Shown: positions 27,247 through 37,218 of the stretch, one piece after another
Layout: each line of letters opens with the position of its first letter
How positions within the stretch are numbered: position 1 is the stretch's first letter
NCBI GenBank assembly: GCA_963742305.1
Contig: CAVULN010000021.1
Location: 25,030-89,029, forward strand
Origin: Roseiarcus sp963742305
GTDB lineage: Bacteria; Pseudomonadota; Alphaproteobacteria; Rhizobiales; Beijerinckiaceae
Reading direction: 5' to 3'
DNA: 64,000 nucleotides
Notes under the pieces: generated by a model
Database searches by the model: none
What the model was told of the DNA's origin: nothing
Seen by the model: only the letters and a program-made list of their open reading frames with translations
Translations under genes and position numbers: made by a program

Positions 27247-27600
27247 GGTGAGGTTCAGCGTCTTCTGCGTGCAGACGTCGACATCGGAGGCGTCCATCGA
27301 TTGGCCGTCGGCGAAGGTCCCGTGCAGATTGACGCGGCAGTTGAACGGCCTAGGCAAGCTGGCTTCCGCCTGCTTGCCGGCTTTGAGCGCGCCGAGCACC
27401 TTCTTCCAGCTCACCGAGCCGCTCTCTGCCGCCTGGAGCTGAACGAGATCCGACTTGCGCGAGTTCGTCACCATCAGGGTGACCGTGGAGGCGCCCGCCG
27501 GCGCCTTCGGCCTGGGCTTGGCGCTCTGAGCCGCCGCCGGCTGAGCGGCAAGCCCCAAAAGCCCGGCGGCGAGCGCCATCGCAAAGATCGGACTCGTCAT
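27241..27600 (-). CDS. Small exported protein of unknown function
   Basis: 119 aa with an N-terminal signal peptide (cleavage near AAAQ, residue 25), a proline/lysine linker, and a compact domain with two cysteines (PFNCRVNLHGTFADGQ...DVDVCTQKTL) probably forming a disulfide in the periplasm. I do not recognise a named family. It precedes no obvious partner; the LOG gene lies 12 bp upstream on the same strand and could share its transcript. Confidence 0.68.
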   Translation of the reverse strand: MTSPIFAMALAAGLLGLAAQPAAAQSAKPRPKAPAGASTVTLMVTNSRKSDLVQLQAAESGSVSWKKVLGALKAGKQAEASLPRPFNCRVNLHGTFADGQSMDASDVDVCTQKTLNLTD

Positions 27601-27612
27601 CGATCGCCTCCG

Positions 27613-28218
27613 TCACATGTCGCGAACGGCGCCCGCGCCCTCGCGCGCGCGCTCGGCTGAACGGCGCCCGGCGGCGGCGCGCAGCATCGGCAGCACATCT
27701 TCGATCTTTTCCGCCACCAGGTAGCGCGCGTCGAAGCCATCGCGGATGAAGCCCTGCATCCGCATGTGGGCGATGAGCGCGAGCAGCGGGCGCCAGAAGC
27801 CGGCGATGTCGGCGATCAGGATCGGCTTCACGTGGCGGTTGAGCTGAACCCAGGTCAATTGCTCGACCAGCTCCTCCAGCGTGCCGATGCCGCCGGGCAA
27901 GGCGACGAACGCGTCGGCCCGGTCGAACATCGCCTGCTTGCGCTCATGCATGGTGTCGACGACAAGCATTTCTTGGGCCTCGGTCAGCGGGTGCTCCTTG
28001 CGGATGAGGAAGCTCGGGATCACGCCGGTCACATGGCCGCCGGCGGCGAGCGCGGAGCGGGCGAGGCGTCCCATCAGCCCCTCGCCGCCGCCGCCATAGA
28101 CGAGGCCCACCCCTTCGGCGGCGAGCGCCTGGCCAAGCGCTTCCGCCGCCTCGCCGAACCGCTTGTCGGCGCCGTCCCCCGAACCGCAATAGACGCAGAT
28201 ATTCCGAATCGCGCTCAT
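27613..28218 (-). CDS. LOG family protein (TIGR00730, nucleoside 5'-monophosphate phosphoribohydrolase)
   Basis: 201 aa. ICVYCGSGDG at the start, GLVYGGGGEGLMG, and the catalytic PGGIGTLEELVEQLTW motif place it in the LOG family, which cleaves ribose 5-phosphate from AMP or cytokinin nucleotides. The C-terminus is a little longer than usual (basic tail RRSAERAREG). Whether it makes cytokinin cannot be told from sequence. Confidence 0.88.
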   Translation of the reverse strand: MSAIRNICVYCGSGDGADKRFGEAAEALGQALAAEGVGLVYGGGGEGLMGRLARSALAAGGHVTGVIPSFLIRKEHPLTEAQEMLVVDTMHERKQAMFDRADAFVALPGGIGTLEELVEQLTWVQLNRHVKPILIADIAGFWRPLLALIAHMRMQGFIRDGFDARYLVAEKIEDVLPMLRAAAGRRSAERAREGAGAVRDM

Positions 28219-28260
28219 GCTTCGATTTGCCGCCCGCGCTCGAGCGCCGTCAAGCTGACG

Positions 28261-29413
28261 TCAGGTGTCCTCGAGTCCGATCTCGCGCAGGACCTCCGCC
28301 TGATGCTCGCCGAGCTTGGGCGAGCGGCGAGCAAGCGCGAGCGAGCTTTCGCTCATCAGGATCGGAGTGCGAAGGCCAGGCGCGCCCTGAGGCTCGATTC
28401 GCATCCCCCGCGCCTTGAATTGCGGATCGGCGAAGAGGTCGGCGATGGTGTTGATCGGCCCGGCCGGAACGACCGCCTTTTCCAGCGCGGCGAGGAGGTC
28501 GTCGCGCTTCCACGAGCCGGTCCTTTCAACGATGAGCCGCTCCATCTCGACGCGATTCACGACCCGCGCGGGATTGGTGGCGAAGCGCGGGTCGCGCGCC
28601 ACCTCCTCAAGCCCCAGCGCGCCGCAGAGCCGCGCGAACTGTCCGTCGTTGCCGACCGCGACGATGAGCCAGCCGTCGGCGACCGGGAAGGTCTGGTAGG
28701 GCGCGAGATTGACATGGGCGTTGCCCATCCGCTTCGGCGAGCGGCCCGACGCCAGGTAGTTCATCGCCTGGTTGGCGAGCATCGCGCTCATCGAGTTGAA
28801 CAGCGAAAGATCGATCGACTGCCCGCGCCCGGTCTTCTCCCGCACGATCAGCGCCGCCTCGATCGCGATGACGCCGTAGAGCCCGGTGAACAGATCGCTG
28901 ATCGCGACGCCAGCTTTCTGCGGCGACCCCTCCGGCTCGCCGGTGATGCTCATCATCCCGGACATGCCCTGGATGAGGAAATCGTAGCCGGCGCGCTTCG
29001 CGTAAGGGCCCGTCTGGCCGAAGCCGGTCAAGGAGCAATAGACGAGGCGCGGATTGAGGGGTCTCAGGCTTTCGTAGTCGAGGCCGAATTTCGCGCAAGC
29101 CCCCGACCTTGAAATTCTCGATCAGCACGTCGGCGCGCGCGGCGAGGCGGCGCACGATCTCGCGCCCGCGCTCGGTGTTGAAATCCGCGACGACCGAACG
29201 CTTCCCTCGGTTGCAGGAATGGAAATAGGCTGCGGAGGGCTCGCCGTCCGTGTCGATGAACGGCGGTCCCCAGGCGCGCGTCTCGTCGCCCTCCGGACTC
29301 TCGACCTTGATCACGTCGGCGCCGAGGTCGGCGAGCGTCTGCCCGATCGTGGGCCCCGCGAGCACGCGCGCGAGCTCGACGACCTTGACCCCAGCAAGCG
29401 CGCTCGCGCTCAA
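28261..29413 (-). CDS. Family III CoA-transferase (CaiB/BaiF), one frame break
   Basis: About 383 aa read-through. N-terminal half (LAGVKVVELARVLAGPTIGQTLADLGADVIKVESPEGD) and C-terminal half (TGFGQTGPYAKRAGYDFLIQGMSGMMSITG) are both conserved, and an extra C at about 29099 separates them; the other frame gives KFGLDYESLRPLNPRLVYCSLTG across the gap. The start overlaps the glutaryl-CoA dehydrogenase stop by 4 bp. That neighbour suggests it is a succinyl-CoA:glutarate CoA-transferase feeding glutarate degradation. Confidence 0.83.
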
Positions 29414-30612
29414 AAGAACGCCTGCAAACCGGTCTGAGCGCGCCCCAGGATCAACGCGTGAACGTCATGCGTGCCTTCGTATGTGTTGACGCTCTCGAGG
29501 TTGGTCAGGTGGCGCATGACCTTGTATCCGATCTGGACGCCATTGCCGCCATGCATGTCGCGCGCGGCCCGGGCGATGTCGAGCGCGTCGCCGCAATTCG
29601 CGCGCTTGACGAGCGAGATCATCTCCGGCGCCGCTTTTCCGTCGTCCATGAGCCTGCCGACCCTCAGCGACGCCTGGAGCCCGAGGGCGATCCGGGTCTG
29701 CATGTCGGCGAGCTTCTTCTGGAAGAGCTGGGTCTGGGCGAGGGGGCGGCCGAACTGCTTGCGGTCGAGGCCATATTGGCGCGCGGCGAGCCAGCAATCC
29801 TCGGCCGCGCCCATCGCCCCCCAGGAAATGCCGTAGCGGGCGCGGTTCAGGCAGCCGAACGGCCCCTTTAGCCCCGCCACATTGGGCAAAAGCGCGCTCT
29901 CCGGGACCTCGACATTGTCAAGCGCGATTTCGCCAGTGATCGAGGCGCGGAGCGAGAGCTTGCCCTCGATCTTCGGCGCGGAAAGGCCCTTCATGCCCTT
30001 TTCGAGAATGAAGCCGCGTATCTGGTCCTTATGCGCGCGCGACTTCGCCCAGACCACGAACACGTCGGCGATCGGCGCGTTGCTGATCCACATTTTTGAG
30101 CCATTGAGCCGATAGCCGCCATCGATCTGTTCCGCCCGGGTCGCCATGCCGCCCGGGTCGGAGCCGGCGTTCGGCTCGGTGAGGCCAAAGCAGCCGATCA
30201 GCTCGCCGCGCGCAAGGCCCGGCAGGTACTTTCGCCGCTGCGCCTCGTCGCCATAGGCGTGGATCGGATACATGACGAGCGAAGACTGCACGCTCATCAT
30301 CGAACGGAACCCCGAATCGACGCGCTCGACCTCGCGCGCAACGAGTCCGTAAGCGACATAGCCGGCGCCGGCCGAGCCGTATTCTTCCGGCAGCGTCACC
30401 CCGAGCAGGCCCGCTTCCCCCATGAGGCGGAATATTTTGGGGTCGGTCTTCTCCTCGAGATAAGCCTTCTCGATCCTCGGCGCGAGCTCCTTGGCGGCGA
30501 AGTCGCGCGCCGTATCCCGGATCATCCGCTCGTCCTCGGTGAGCTGGGCTTCGAGGAGGAGGGGATCGTCCCACTGGAAGGGGCCGAGTTCGGGTCCGTG
30601 AAAGGAGCTCAT
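29410..30612 (-). CDS. gcdH: Glutaryl-CoA dehydrogenase
   Basis: 400 aa acyl-CoA dehydrogenase. FAD/substrate motifs GCFGLTEPNAGSDPGGM and WISNAPIADVFVVWAKS, plus the catalytic base Glu379 in TYEGTHDVHALILGR. The ending ILGRAQTGLQAFF is characteristic of the glutaryl-CoA branch. Converts glutaryl-CoA to crotonyl-CoA and CO2 in lysine, tryptophan and benzoate catabolism. Translationally coupled to the CoA-transferase. Confidence 0.92.
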   Translation of the reverse strand: MSSFHGPELGPFQWDDPLLLEAQLTEDERMIRDTARDFAAKELAPRIEKAYLEEKTDPKIFRLMGEAGLLGVTLPEEYGSAGAGYVAYGLVAREVERVDSGFRSMMSVQSSLVMYPIHAYGDEAQRRKYLPGLARGELIGCFGLTEPNAGSDPGGMATRAEQIDGGYRLNGSKMWISNAPIADVFVVWAKSRAHKDQIRGFILEKGMKGLSAPKIEGKLSLRASITGEIALDNVEVPESALLPNVAGLKGPFGCLNRARYGISWGAMGAAEDCWLAARQYGLDRKQFGRPLAQTQLFQKKLADMQTRIALGLQASLRVGRLMDDGKAAPEMISLVKRANCGDALDIARAARDMHGGNGVQIGYKVMRHLTNLESVNTYEGTHDVHALILGRAQTGLQAFF

Positions 30613-30699
30613 TGAAAACCGCCTCTGTGAGCCCGCCCGGCCGGCCGGGCGGGCTCAGCCTTGTTTCTAGTCGCCGCTGCGGGCGGCGTCGAGGCGCGC

Positions 30700-31002
30700 T
30701 TATGCTTTCGCCCGTTGGCCTGATACCCCGTCGACGGACGCGCGCGCCTCGCGGCGCGGCCGCCCCCCGGCGGGCGGAATCACGCTCGAGCTTCGTCGCT
30801 CCTCAGGCCCCTTCATCCAACCGGTAATATGAACCACGGAGCCCCCGCAGCCTTGAAAAATGGTCTCGAACATTTTGGTGTAGCCGTCTGCGATTTTGCT
30901 CGCCGCGACGGACTTGAAGTCTGCTTCGAGGTCGAGGCGTGGAATTTCTATTTTTTCGCACGTAAACCCATTGAAGGCCTCGATTCGGAAAAGGAAAGCC
31001 AT
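30700..31002 (-). CDS. Possible small hypothetical protein
   Basis: 100 aa open frame in the gap between gcdH and the FAD oxidoreductase. Its first 65 residues (MAFLFRIEAFNGFTCEKIEIPRL...ETIFQGCGGSVVHITGW) have ordinary protein-like composition, and local GC is lower than in neighbours. The last 35 residues are basic low-complexity sequence. No family recognised and no clear ribosome site. Could be a remnant. Confidence 0.3.
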   Translation of the reverse strand: MAFLFRIEAFNGFTCEKIEIPRLDLEADFKSVAASKIADGYTKMFETIFQGCGGSVVHITGWMKGPEERRSSSVIPPAGGRPRREARASVDGVSGQRAKA

Positions 31003-31131
31003 GAAAGCGATTGGCTTTCATTGGCTTTCATTGACTTGTGCGTGTTTGCGGCCGGCGACCCTCGCGGCGGCTGGCGTCCAACCGCGTCTTGGTGTCTCAT
31101 CCTTCTTGAGATCTCGAGACCGCCAGGCGAC

Positions 31132-32418
31132 ATGCAAAACGACCCTCTCTCGCACGGCCTCTGGGAAATGACCGCGCCCTCGGCGCCCCCAACCTCACCG
31201 CTCAGGGGCGAGGTCCGGGCGGACGTCGTGATCGTCGGTTGCGGCTATACCGGCCTCTCGGCCGCGCTCCATCTCGCAGAGGCGGGCGCGAAGGTCGTCG
31301 CGCTCGAGGCGGTCGAAATCGGCTTCGGGGGCGCGGGGCGCAATGTCGGCCTGGTCAACGCCGGCATGTGGCTTCAGCCCGACGAGATCGTGAAGAGGCT
31401 CGGCTCCGACTACGGCGAGCGGCTGCTCGACCTGTTGGGGGGCGGTCCGGCGGAAGTCTACGCGCTTGTCGACAAGCACGGGATCGATTGCGAACTCGTG
31501 CGCAACGGCACGCTGCATTGCGCCGTCGGAGGGTCCGGTCTCGGCGAGATCGAGGAGCGCGCGCGGCAATGGGGCGCGCGTGGGGCGCCGGTCAAGGTGC
31601 TGGGCCGTGCGGAGACGACGCGGCGGATCGGCGCCGACATCTACGAGGGCTCGCTGCTCGATTCGCGTGCCGGCACCATCCAGCCGCTCGCTTATGCGCG
31701 TGGACTTGCGCAAGTCGCCCTGGGGGCGGGCGCCGCGATCCATACCTCAAGCCCGGTGCGTTCGGCGGAGCGCGCGGGCAATCTGTGGCGGCTCTCGGCG
31801 GGCGAAGGGATTGTCGCCGCCGACTGGGTCGTCGTCGCGACCGACGCCTATGCCCAAGGCGCGCAATGGACGCAGGGGCGGCGCGAACAGATCCGCGTGC
31901 CCTATTTCAACTTCGCGACCAGGCCGCTCGCGCCAGAGCTCGCTGCGTCGATTCTGCCGGGCCGCGAGGGCTGCTGGGACACGAGGCTGATCCTGAACTC
32001 GTTCCGCTGCGACAAAGCGGGGCGGCTTCTGTTCGGCAGCATCGGCGCGCTGCGCCTCGCGGGCCTCGGCGTCCACGGGGCCTGGGCGTCGCGGGCGCTC
32101 AGAAAGACTTTTCCGCAGATCGGTCCGGTCGAATTCGAGGCGCGATGGTACGGGATGATGGGCATGACCGCGAACGCGCTGCCCCGCTTTCATCGTCTGG
32201 GTCCGAACATCGTGACCTTCTGCGGCTACAATGGCCGGGGTATCGGCACTGGCACGGTGTTCGGGCGCCTGCTCGCGGACCATGTTCTCGGAAGCTTAAG
32301 CGAAAAGGATTTGCCGCTGCCGGTCACCGAACCGGACGCGCCCGCGCTGCCGGCCGCCAGGGAGGCCTATTACGAAGCCGGCGCCCAAATCGCCCATGCT
32401 GCCGGCGCATGGCTGTGA
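31132..32418 (+). CDS. FAD-dependent oxidoreductase (glycine/D-amino acid oxidase family, PuuB-like)
   Basis: 428 aa from ATG 31132. The ADP-binding motif VVIVGCGYTGLSAALHLAEAGAKVVALEA (about 32-60) and GFGGAGRNVGLVNAG fit the DadA/PuuB group of flavin amine or gamma-glutamylpolyamine oxidases. The C-terminal GYNGRGIGTGTVFGRLLADHVLG closes the FAD site. Oxidises an amine or amino acid; the substrate is not evident. It stands alone, with a hypothetical frame at its 3' end. Confidence 0.87.
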   Translation: MQNDPLSHGLWEMTAPSAPPTSPLRGEVRADVVIVGCGYTGLSAALHLAEAGAKVVALEAVEIGFGGAGRNVGLVNAGMWLQPDEIVKRLGSDYGERLLDLLGGGPAEVYALVDKHGIDCELVRNGTLHCAVGGSGLGEIEERARQWGARGAPVKVLGRAETTRRIGADIYEGSLLDSRAGTIQPLAYARGLAQVALGAGAAIHTSSPVRSAERAGNLWRLSAGEGIVAADWVVVATDAYAQGAQWTQGRREQIRVPYFNFATRPLAPELAASILPGREGCWDTRLILNSFRCDKAGRLLFGSIGALRLAGLGVHGAWASRALRKTFPQIGPVEFEARWYGMMGMTANALPRFHRLGPNIVTFCGYNGRGIGTGTVFGRLLADHVLGSLSEKDLPLPVTEPDAPALPAAREAYYEAGAQIAHAAGAWL

Positions 32419-32714
32419 ACAATGACCAGCGAGTTGACGATGCCGATCGGGCTTTGTCCAGGCTGGCGCACGTCCATGTTAAGCACACGCGGAGGGTCGG
32501 AGACGGTTGGTCGTATGCGCCCGTCGGCGAGAGCGAGTCGGAGCCGGTGCGGCTCGCAGCCAACCTTCTCGCGTGGGGCGTCCCGTTGGGCTTGGAGCTT
32601 CCGCCCAGGCTTAAGCCGGCGGGGGGCCAGGATCCCGAGCGCCGGCGCCCGCCGCTCGATCTCGCCGCGATTCGGGCGGCAGTTCGGACCGCAAACGCGC
32701 TGTCGAGTGGCTGA
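32409..32714 (+). CDS. Doubtful small ORF after the oxidoreductase
   Basis: 101 aa frame whose ATG overlaps the oxidoreductase end by 10 bp. Third positions are GC-rich, as in real genes here, and residues 45-100 (SEPVRLAANLLAWGVPLGLELPP...) look protein-like, but there is no ribosome site and no recognised family. The rest of the gap up to 32795 holds nothing I can identify. Confidence 0.25.
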   Translation: MAVNNDQRVDDADRALSRLAHVHVKHTRRVGDGWSYAPVGESESEPVRLAANLLAWGVPLGLELPPRLKPAGGQDPERRRPPLDLAAIRAAVRTANALSSG

Positions 32715-32795
32715 GCCGTTCGATCGCGGCGCCGCGTGGCAAGATCCCCGACGCGCGGTCTCCAGAGGGTCATCCGAAGCCTAAGCGTCAGCGGG

Positions 32796-33509
32796 CTAAG
32801 CGGGTTCGCGCTGGCGCCAGAAGGTTTGCTCGAGCTGGCGCATATGATCGGCCATCGCCATCTCCGCCCGATCCGGGTCGCGCATCGCGATCGCCTCGAA
32901 AATGGCGACATGGGCCTTGTAGGCGATCTTCTCCTGACGCGGGGCGTCGAGCGTCACCACGCGCTGCTCTTTCAGCCATTCCGACATTGCGTCATGCAAG
33001 GCGACGAACACCGGATTGCCGTTGATCTCCGCCAGCACGAAATGGAAGGCAACGTCCGTTTCGATGAATCTCTCCCGGTCGCCGATGGCCTCGCGGTTAG
33101 CCGCGAGCTTCTTCTTGAGTTCGTCGATCTGCGTCGCGCTGGCCTCGCGCGCCGCATGGCGGGCGAGCGCCGCCTCGAAGAACAAACGAACGCCCTGAAA
33201 GTGCCGCTGGCCCTCGTTGGTGGACAGGAGTTGCATGACCGCCGACCCCATGCCGGAAACGACGGCGTGCGCGGTCGGCATTGCCACTCGGGCGCGCGAG
33301 CCGTTCGAGATTTCGATCAATCCTGCGCGCTGGAGGGTGATCAAAGCCTCGCGAATGGCGGGACGCCCAACGCCAAAGCGGTTCTGCAAGTCGCGCTCGG
33401 GGGGCAACTGGTCACCCGGCTTCAGCCGGCCGTCGAGAATCAACCTCTCAAGATGGGCGGCCACCTGCTGAAACAGCTTCTTGCGCTCGATCGTAACCGC
33501 TTCCAGCAT
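32796..33509 (-). CDS. GntR family (FadR subfamily) transcriptional regulator
   Basis: 237 aa from ATG 33509. Winged helix: GDQLPPERDLQNRFGVGRPAIREALITLQRAGLIEISNGSRARV; all-helical FCD/FadR effector domain after residue 90 with metal-ligand-like His and Asp (DVAFHFVLAEINGNPVF). Divergent from the catabolic operon that starts with the PanE-like gene, which it most likely controls. A direct repeat of GCATGAT lies about 10-30 bp upstream of its start (33515-33532). Confidence 0.88.
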   Translation of the reverse strand: MLEAVTIERKKLFQQVAAHLERLILDGRLKPGDQLPPERDLQNRFGVGRPAIREALITLQRAGLIEISNGSRARVAMPTAHAVVSGMGSAVMQLLSTNEGQRHFQGVRLFFEAALARHAAREASATQIDELKKKLAANREAIGDRERFIETDVAFHFVLAEINGNPVFVALHDAMSEWLKEQRVVTLDAPRQEKIAYKAHVAIFEAIAMRDPDRAEMAMADHMRQLEQTFWRQREPA

Positions 33510-33653
33510 TGAACCTATCATGCCATCATGCTTGACATTGGCCTTACAGGTCGACACTATGCCGGACAATCGGACGTAGATCAAGGCGGGCGCACACCGC
33601 CAGCCCTGCGCGGCGGTTCGAATCCTGCTCGAATGGAGGAGATCCCAAACCCG

Positions 33654-34592
33654 ATGCGTATCGCAGTTCTCGGCGGCGCAGGCGCAATGGGCGGAATTTT
33701 CGGCGGCTGGCTGCAGCGGTCCGGCAACGACGTCGTCCTGGTCGATGTTTCGAAAGACTCCGTGCACGCCATCAACGAGGCGGGCCTTTCGATCGACGAA
33801 AAGGACGGCGGCCAATCGCACATTCGCGTTCGCGCGAGCGATGATCCGAAGTCAGTCGGCCAGGTCGACCTCATTATCAATTTCGTCAAGTGTTATCACA
33901 CCGAGGCCGCAGTCAAGGCCGCCAAAACAATGCTTGGCCCCGAGACGGCGGTCCTGACGTTGCAGAACGGATGGGGCAACGCGGACCAAATCGGCGGCAT
34001 CGTCGGGCAGGACCGGGTTTTGGTCGGACTCACCTACCATAGCGGCACTCTTCTTGGCCCGGCGCGAGTCAAGCATCCGGGCGTCGGCATGACCTATGTG
34101 GGAGAACTCGATGGACGGGAAACTCCGCGATTGCAGCGAATCGCCGCGGGGCTTCGCGGCGCCGGATTCGAAACGACGGTCACGCCGAAGATTGTCGACG
34201 AGGTCTGGAAGAAATTGGCGCTCAACGCCTGCACGCTGCCGACCGCGGCGCTGTTGGGGTTCTTCGCCCACGAATTGGAGCGCTATGACGGCACGAAAGA
34301 AGTGATGGCGGCGATCTTGCGCGAGGTCGTGGCCGTCGCCAAAGCGCAGGGGGTTGGCCTCGATTATGATGAGCGCTGGGAGGCGATTATCGGCCTGCTC
34401 AAGCGCGCAATTGGCGCCAAGCCCTCGATGCTGCAGGACGTCGAGGCGTCGCGGCGCACGGAGATCGAAGTGATCAACGGCGCGATCGTACGGGCTGGCA
34501 AGAGCGCCAGCGTTCCAACCCCGGTCAATGAGACGATGGTGGCAATGGTCGGCGCGCTGCAATCCAAATATCTTGCCGCCAAGGCCGTTTGA
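33654..34592 (+). CDS. Ketopantoate reductase-like (ApbA/PanE family) 2-oxo acid reductase
   Basis: 312 aa. N-terminal NAD(P) motif GGAGAMGG (7-14), LTLQNGWGNAD and the catalytic-lysine region EVWKKLALNACTLPTAALLG. A ketopantoate role is unlikely at this site: it leads a sugar transport and catabolism operon, so it probably reduces a sugar-derived 2-oxo acid. The ATG at 33654 gives the standard N-terminus, but an ATG at 33633 within the GGAGGAG stretch is possible. Confidence 0.8.
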   Translation: MRIAVLGGAGAMGGIFGGWLQRSGNDVVLVDVSKDSVHAINEAGLSIDEKDGGQSHIRVRASDDPKSVGQVDLIINFVKCYHTEAAVKAAKTMLGPETAVLTLQNGWGNADQIGGIVGQDRVLVGLTYHSGTLLGPARVKHPGVGMTYVGELDGRETPRLQRIAAGLRGAGFETTVTPKIVDEVWKKLALNACTLPTAALLGFFAHELERYDGTKEVMAAILREVVAVAKAQGVGLDYDERWEAIIGLLKRAIGAKPSMLQDVEASRRTEIEVINGAIVRAGKSASVPTPVNETMVAMVGALQSKYLAAKAV

Positions 34593-34595
34593 GCG

Positions 34596-36128
34596 ATGGC
34601 GCCGCGGCTGGAACTTCGCGACATCTCCAAGACCTTCCCGGGGGTGAGGGCGCTCGAGCGGGTTTCGCTCGACGTCATGCCGGGCGAAGTTCACGCGCTT
34701 CTCGGTGAGAACGGCGCCGGCAAATCGACGCTCGGCAAGATAATCGCCGGCGTCTACGCGCGTGACGAAGGATCGGTGACGCTCGACGGAACGCCGCTCG
34801 GGGACATCGACGAAGCCGAGGCTGGCCGGCTGGGAATCGGGATCGTGCACCAGGAAGGCAGCCTGGTTCGCACGCTCTCGATCGCTGACAACATCTTCGC
34901 CGGACGGCAGCCGACCCGTTCATTCGGCCGGGTTGACGCCGGAGCGATGGTCGCGAGGTCCCGCGCGCTTCTCGAGCAGCTTGGGGTCGACATCGATCCG
35001 AGGGCGAGGGTGGCGACGCTGTCGTCGGCGCAGGCTCAGGTGGTCGAGATCGCCAAGGCGTTGTCGCAGGATCTCAAGCTTCTCATTCTCGACGAACCGA
35101 CGGCTGCGCTGACCTTGACCGAATCGGAGCGGCTGTTCGACGCGGTGCGGCGGCTCAAGGCGAATGGCGTTTCGGTCGTCTATGTGTCACACCGGCTGGC
35201 GGAGATTTTCACAATCTGTGATCGCGTCTCGGTCTTGAAGGACGGGCGCCTTTCGGGCACGCGCGAGGTCGCCGTGACCTCCACCGACGAACTGATCCGG
35301 CTCATGGTTGGGCGCGACATTGTTTTCTCCCGGCAGGCCGGCGATAGGGCATCTGGACCTATGGTCCTCGAGGTGGAGAGGCTTTCTTCCGACCCGTTCG
35401 TGCATGATGTGAGTTTTGGCGTGCGCGCAGGCGAAATCGTCTGCCTTGCCGGACTGGTCGGCTCCGGCAGATCTGAAGCCTGCGAGGCGATTTTCGGCGC
35501 GCGCTCGAGGTCCGGCGGGGTGGTGCGATTGCGTGGAACGCCGGTGCGCTTTCGCGATCCGAGCGAAGCGATCTCGGCCGGCGTCGGCATGGCCCCGGAG
35601 GACCGCAAGGACGCAGGGCTCTTTTTGACGATGGATGTCGCAAGCAACATCTCGGTCTCCGTCATGGACCGGGTGTCGGACGCGGGACGGGTGTCGGCTG
35701 CGAAAAGCGAAGCGCTCGCGCGCCGTTTTGTCGAGGAGCTTCACATTGCGACCCCCTCGGTCCGCGCCCAGGTTGGAAACCTTTCGGGCGGCAATCAGCA
35801 GAAAGTGATGCTGGCGAAATGGCTGGCGCTCGATCCGCTCGTGCTCATCGTCGACGAGCCGACGCGCGGCGTCGACGTCGGCGCCCGCGCTGAGATCTAT
35901 CGCATTCTGCGGGGCCTGGCGGCGAAAGGCGTGGCGCTGCTCGTGGTTTCGTCGGATTTGCCCGAGGTGCTCACGCTCGCCGACCGGATCGTCGTCATGG
36001 CCGATGGCCGCACCGTGGGCGAACTTGCCGGCGCGACCGCCGATGAAGAAGCAGTGCTCAGGCTCGCCACGCTGCGCGTCGAGGTCTCCGCGGCGTTGAA
36101 ACGAAGCTCGCGGGAGCACGCGGCATGA
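34596..36128 (+). CDS. Sugar ABC transporter ATP-binding protein, RbsA-like (system 2)
   Basis: 510 aa double-cassette ATPase. Walker A GENGAGKST, Walker B LLILDEPTAAL, then the second half with GLVGSGRSE, LSGGNQQKVMLAKWLAL and VDEPTRGVDVG. Starts 3 bp after the PanE-like gene and overlaps the permease by 4 bp, so the operon is tightly coupled. Similar in layout to system 1 but clearly a separate paralogue. Confidence 0.92.
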   Translation: MAPRLELRDISKTFPGVRALERVSLDVMPGEVHALLGENGAGKSTLGKIIAGVYARDEGSVTLDGTPLGDIDEAEAGRLGIGIVHQEGSLVRTLSIADNIFAGRQPTRSFGRVDAGAMVARSRALLEQLGVDIDPRARVATLSSAQAQVVEIAKALSQDLKLLILDEPTAALTLTESERLFDAVRRLKANGVSVVYVSHRLAEIFTICDRVSVLKDGRLSGTREVAVTSTDELIRLMVGRDIVFSRQAGDRASGPMVLEVERLSSDPFVHDVSFGVRAGEIVCLAGLVGSGRSEACEAIFGARSRSGGVVRLRGTPVRFRDPSEAISAGVGMAPEDRKDAGLFLTMDVASNISVSVMDRVSDAGRVSAAKSEALARRFVEELHIATPSVRAQVGNLSGGNQQKVMLAKWLALDPLVLIVDEPTRGVDVGARAEIYRILRGLAAKGVALLVVSSDLPEVLTLADRIVVMADGRTVGELAGATADEEAVLRLATLRVEVSAALKRSSREHAA

Positions 36129-37152
36129 ACACCTCCGCGTCTCTTCGCACAACGACGCCTGAGGCCGCCTCATCGGCAAGATCGGCCCGCACAGCCGCTG
36201 CCGGGCAGGATTGTGCTCGCGCTCGCGAACTCCCGCGAGCTCATGCTGCTGGCGCTGGTCGTCATTCTGGTCGTGACCATGACGGTCGTCTACCCGAACA
36301 ATTTCCCGACCACCTACAATATTTCGGCGGTGCTGCTCAATGCGGCGCAGAACGGCATCCTCGTCGCCGGCATGATGCTGCTGATGATCGCGGGCTCTTT
36401 CGATCTCTCGGTGGGCTCGACGCTCGCGCTCGCCGGCGTCTGGGCCGGCGTCGTAGTGGGCTGGTGGGGCTGGCCAGCGCCCCTTGGCCTCCTTGCGGCG
36501 CTGATCGTCGGCGGAATCGCGGGCGCGGTCAACGGCGCCATCGTGACCCGGCTCGGCATCAACGCGCTGATCGCCACGCTCGCGACCATGACGATCTATC
36601 GCGGCCTGACCTACCTCACTGCGGGCACCGGCGTGACGCCGATCAGCGACAACTATGCAGCCTATGGGGAGACGGTCGTCCTGGGCATCCAGACGCCGTT
36701 CTGGGTGATGCTGGCCATTGTCGTGATCGGCGGCTGGGCGGTCGCGCGAACCCGCTTCTTCCGGCAGTACTACTTCATCGGCGGCAATGCGCGCGCCGCG
36801 AAGCTCTCGGGCATCCGGGTCGAGCGTCTGATCCTCATCGCCTTCACCATCATGGGGGCGCTCGCCGGGCGTCGCCGGCGCGCTTGCTGCATCCCGCCTG
36901 AACTCAGCGGTGGTCTCGGCGGGCATCGGGGTCGAACTCAGCGTGATTACCGCGACGGTTCTCGGCGGGGCGAGCCTGAAGGGCGGCGAAGGCACGATCC
37001 TCGGCGGCGTGCTCGGCGTCCTGTTCATCGCGCTGGTCCAGAACGCGATGATCATCAACGGCATCGGCGTGTTCTGGCAGCCGATCATCGTCGGCCTGGT
37101 GCTGCTGCTCGCGGTGTCGCTCGATCGCTACAAACAGGCGCACAGAGGCTGA
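36125..37152 (+). CDS. Sugar ABC transporter permease, RbsC-like (system 2), two frame breaks
   Basis: About 341 aa when read through. The ATG at 36125 overlaps the ATPase stop. An extra G near 36208 (GCCGGGC for GCCGGC) must be removed to join the leader to RIVLALANSRELMLLALVV; a second extra G near 36869 must go to join FTIMGALAG to VAGALAASRLNSAVVSAGIGVELSVITATVLGGASLKGGEG. All expected membrane segments and the LLMIAGSFDLSVGSTLAL motif are then present. Both breaks are in short G runs. Confidence 0.83.
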
Positions 37153-37218
37153 TCGATCTTGGAGTCGGAGATCCGGGATCGTTCCGGACCTCGCAATGGC
37201 GAAGGTGGGAGGAAAAGA

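Noticed and set aside
33515..33532. GntR operator as a separate feature
   Set aside because: Only a short direct repeat of GCATGAT, not an inverted repeat; mentioned in the regulator entry but not strong enough to call.
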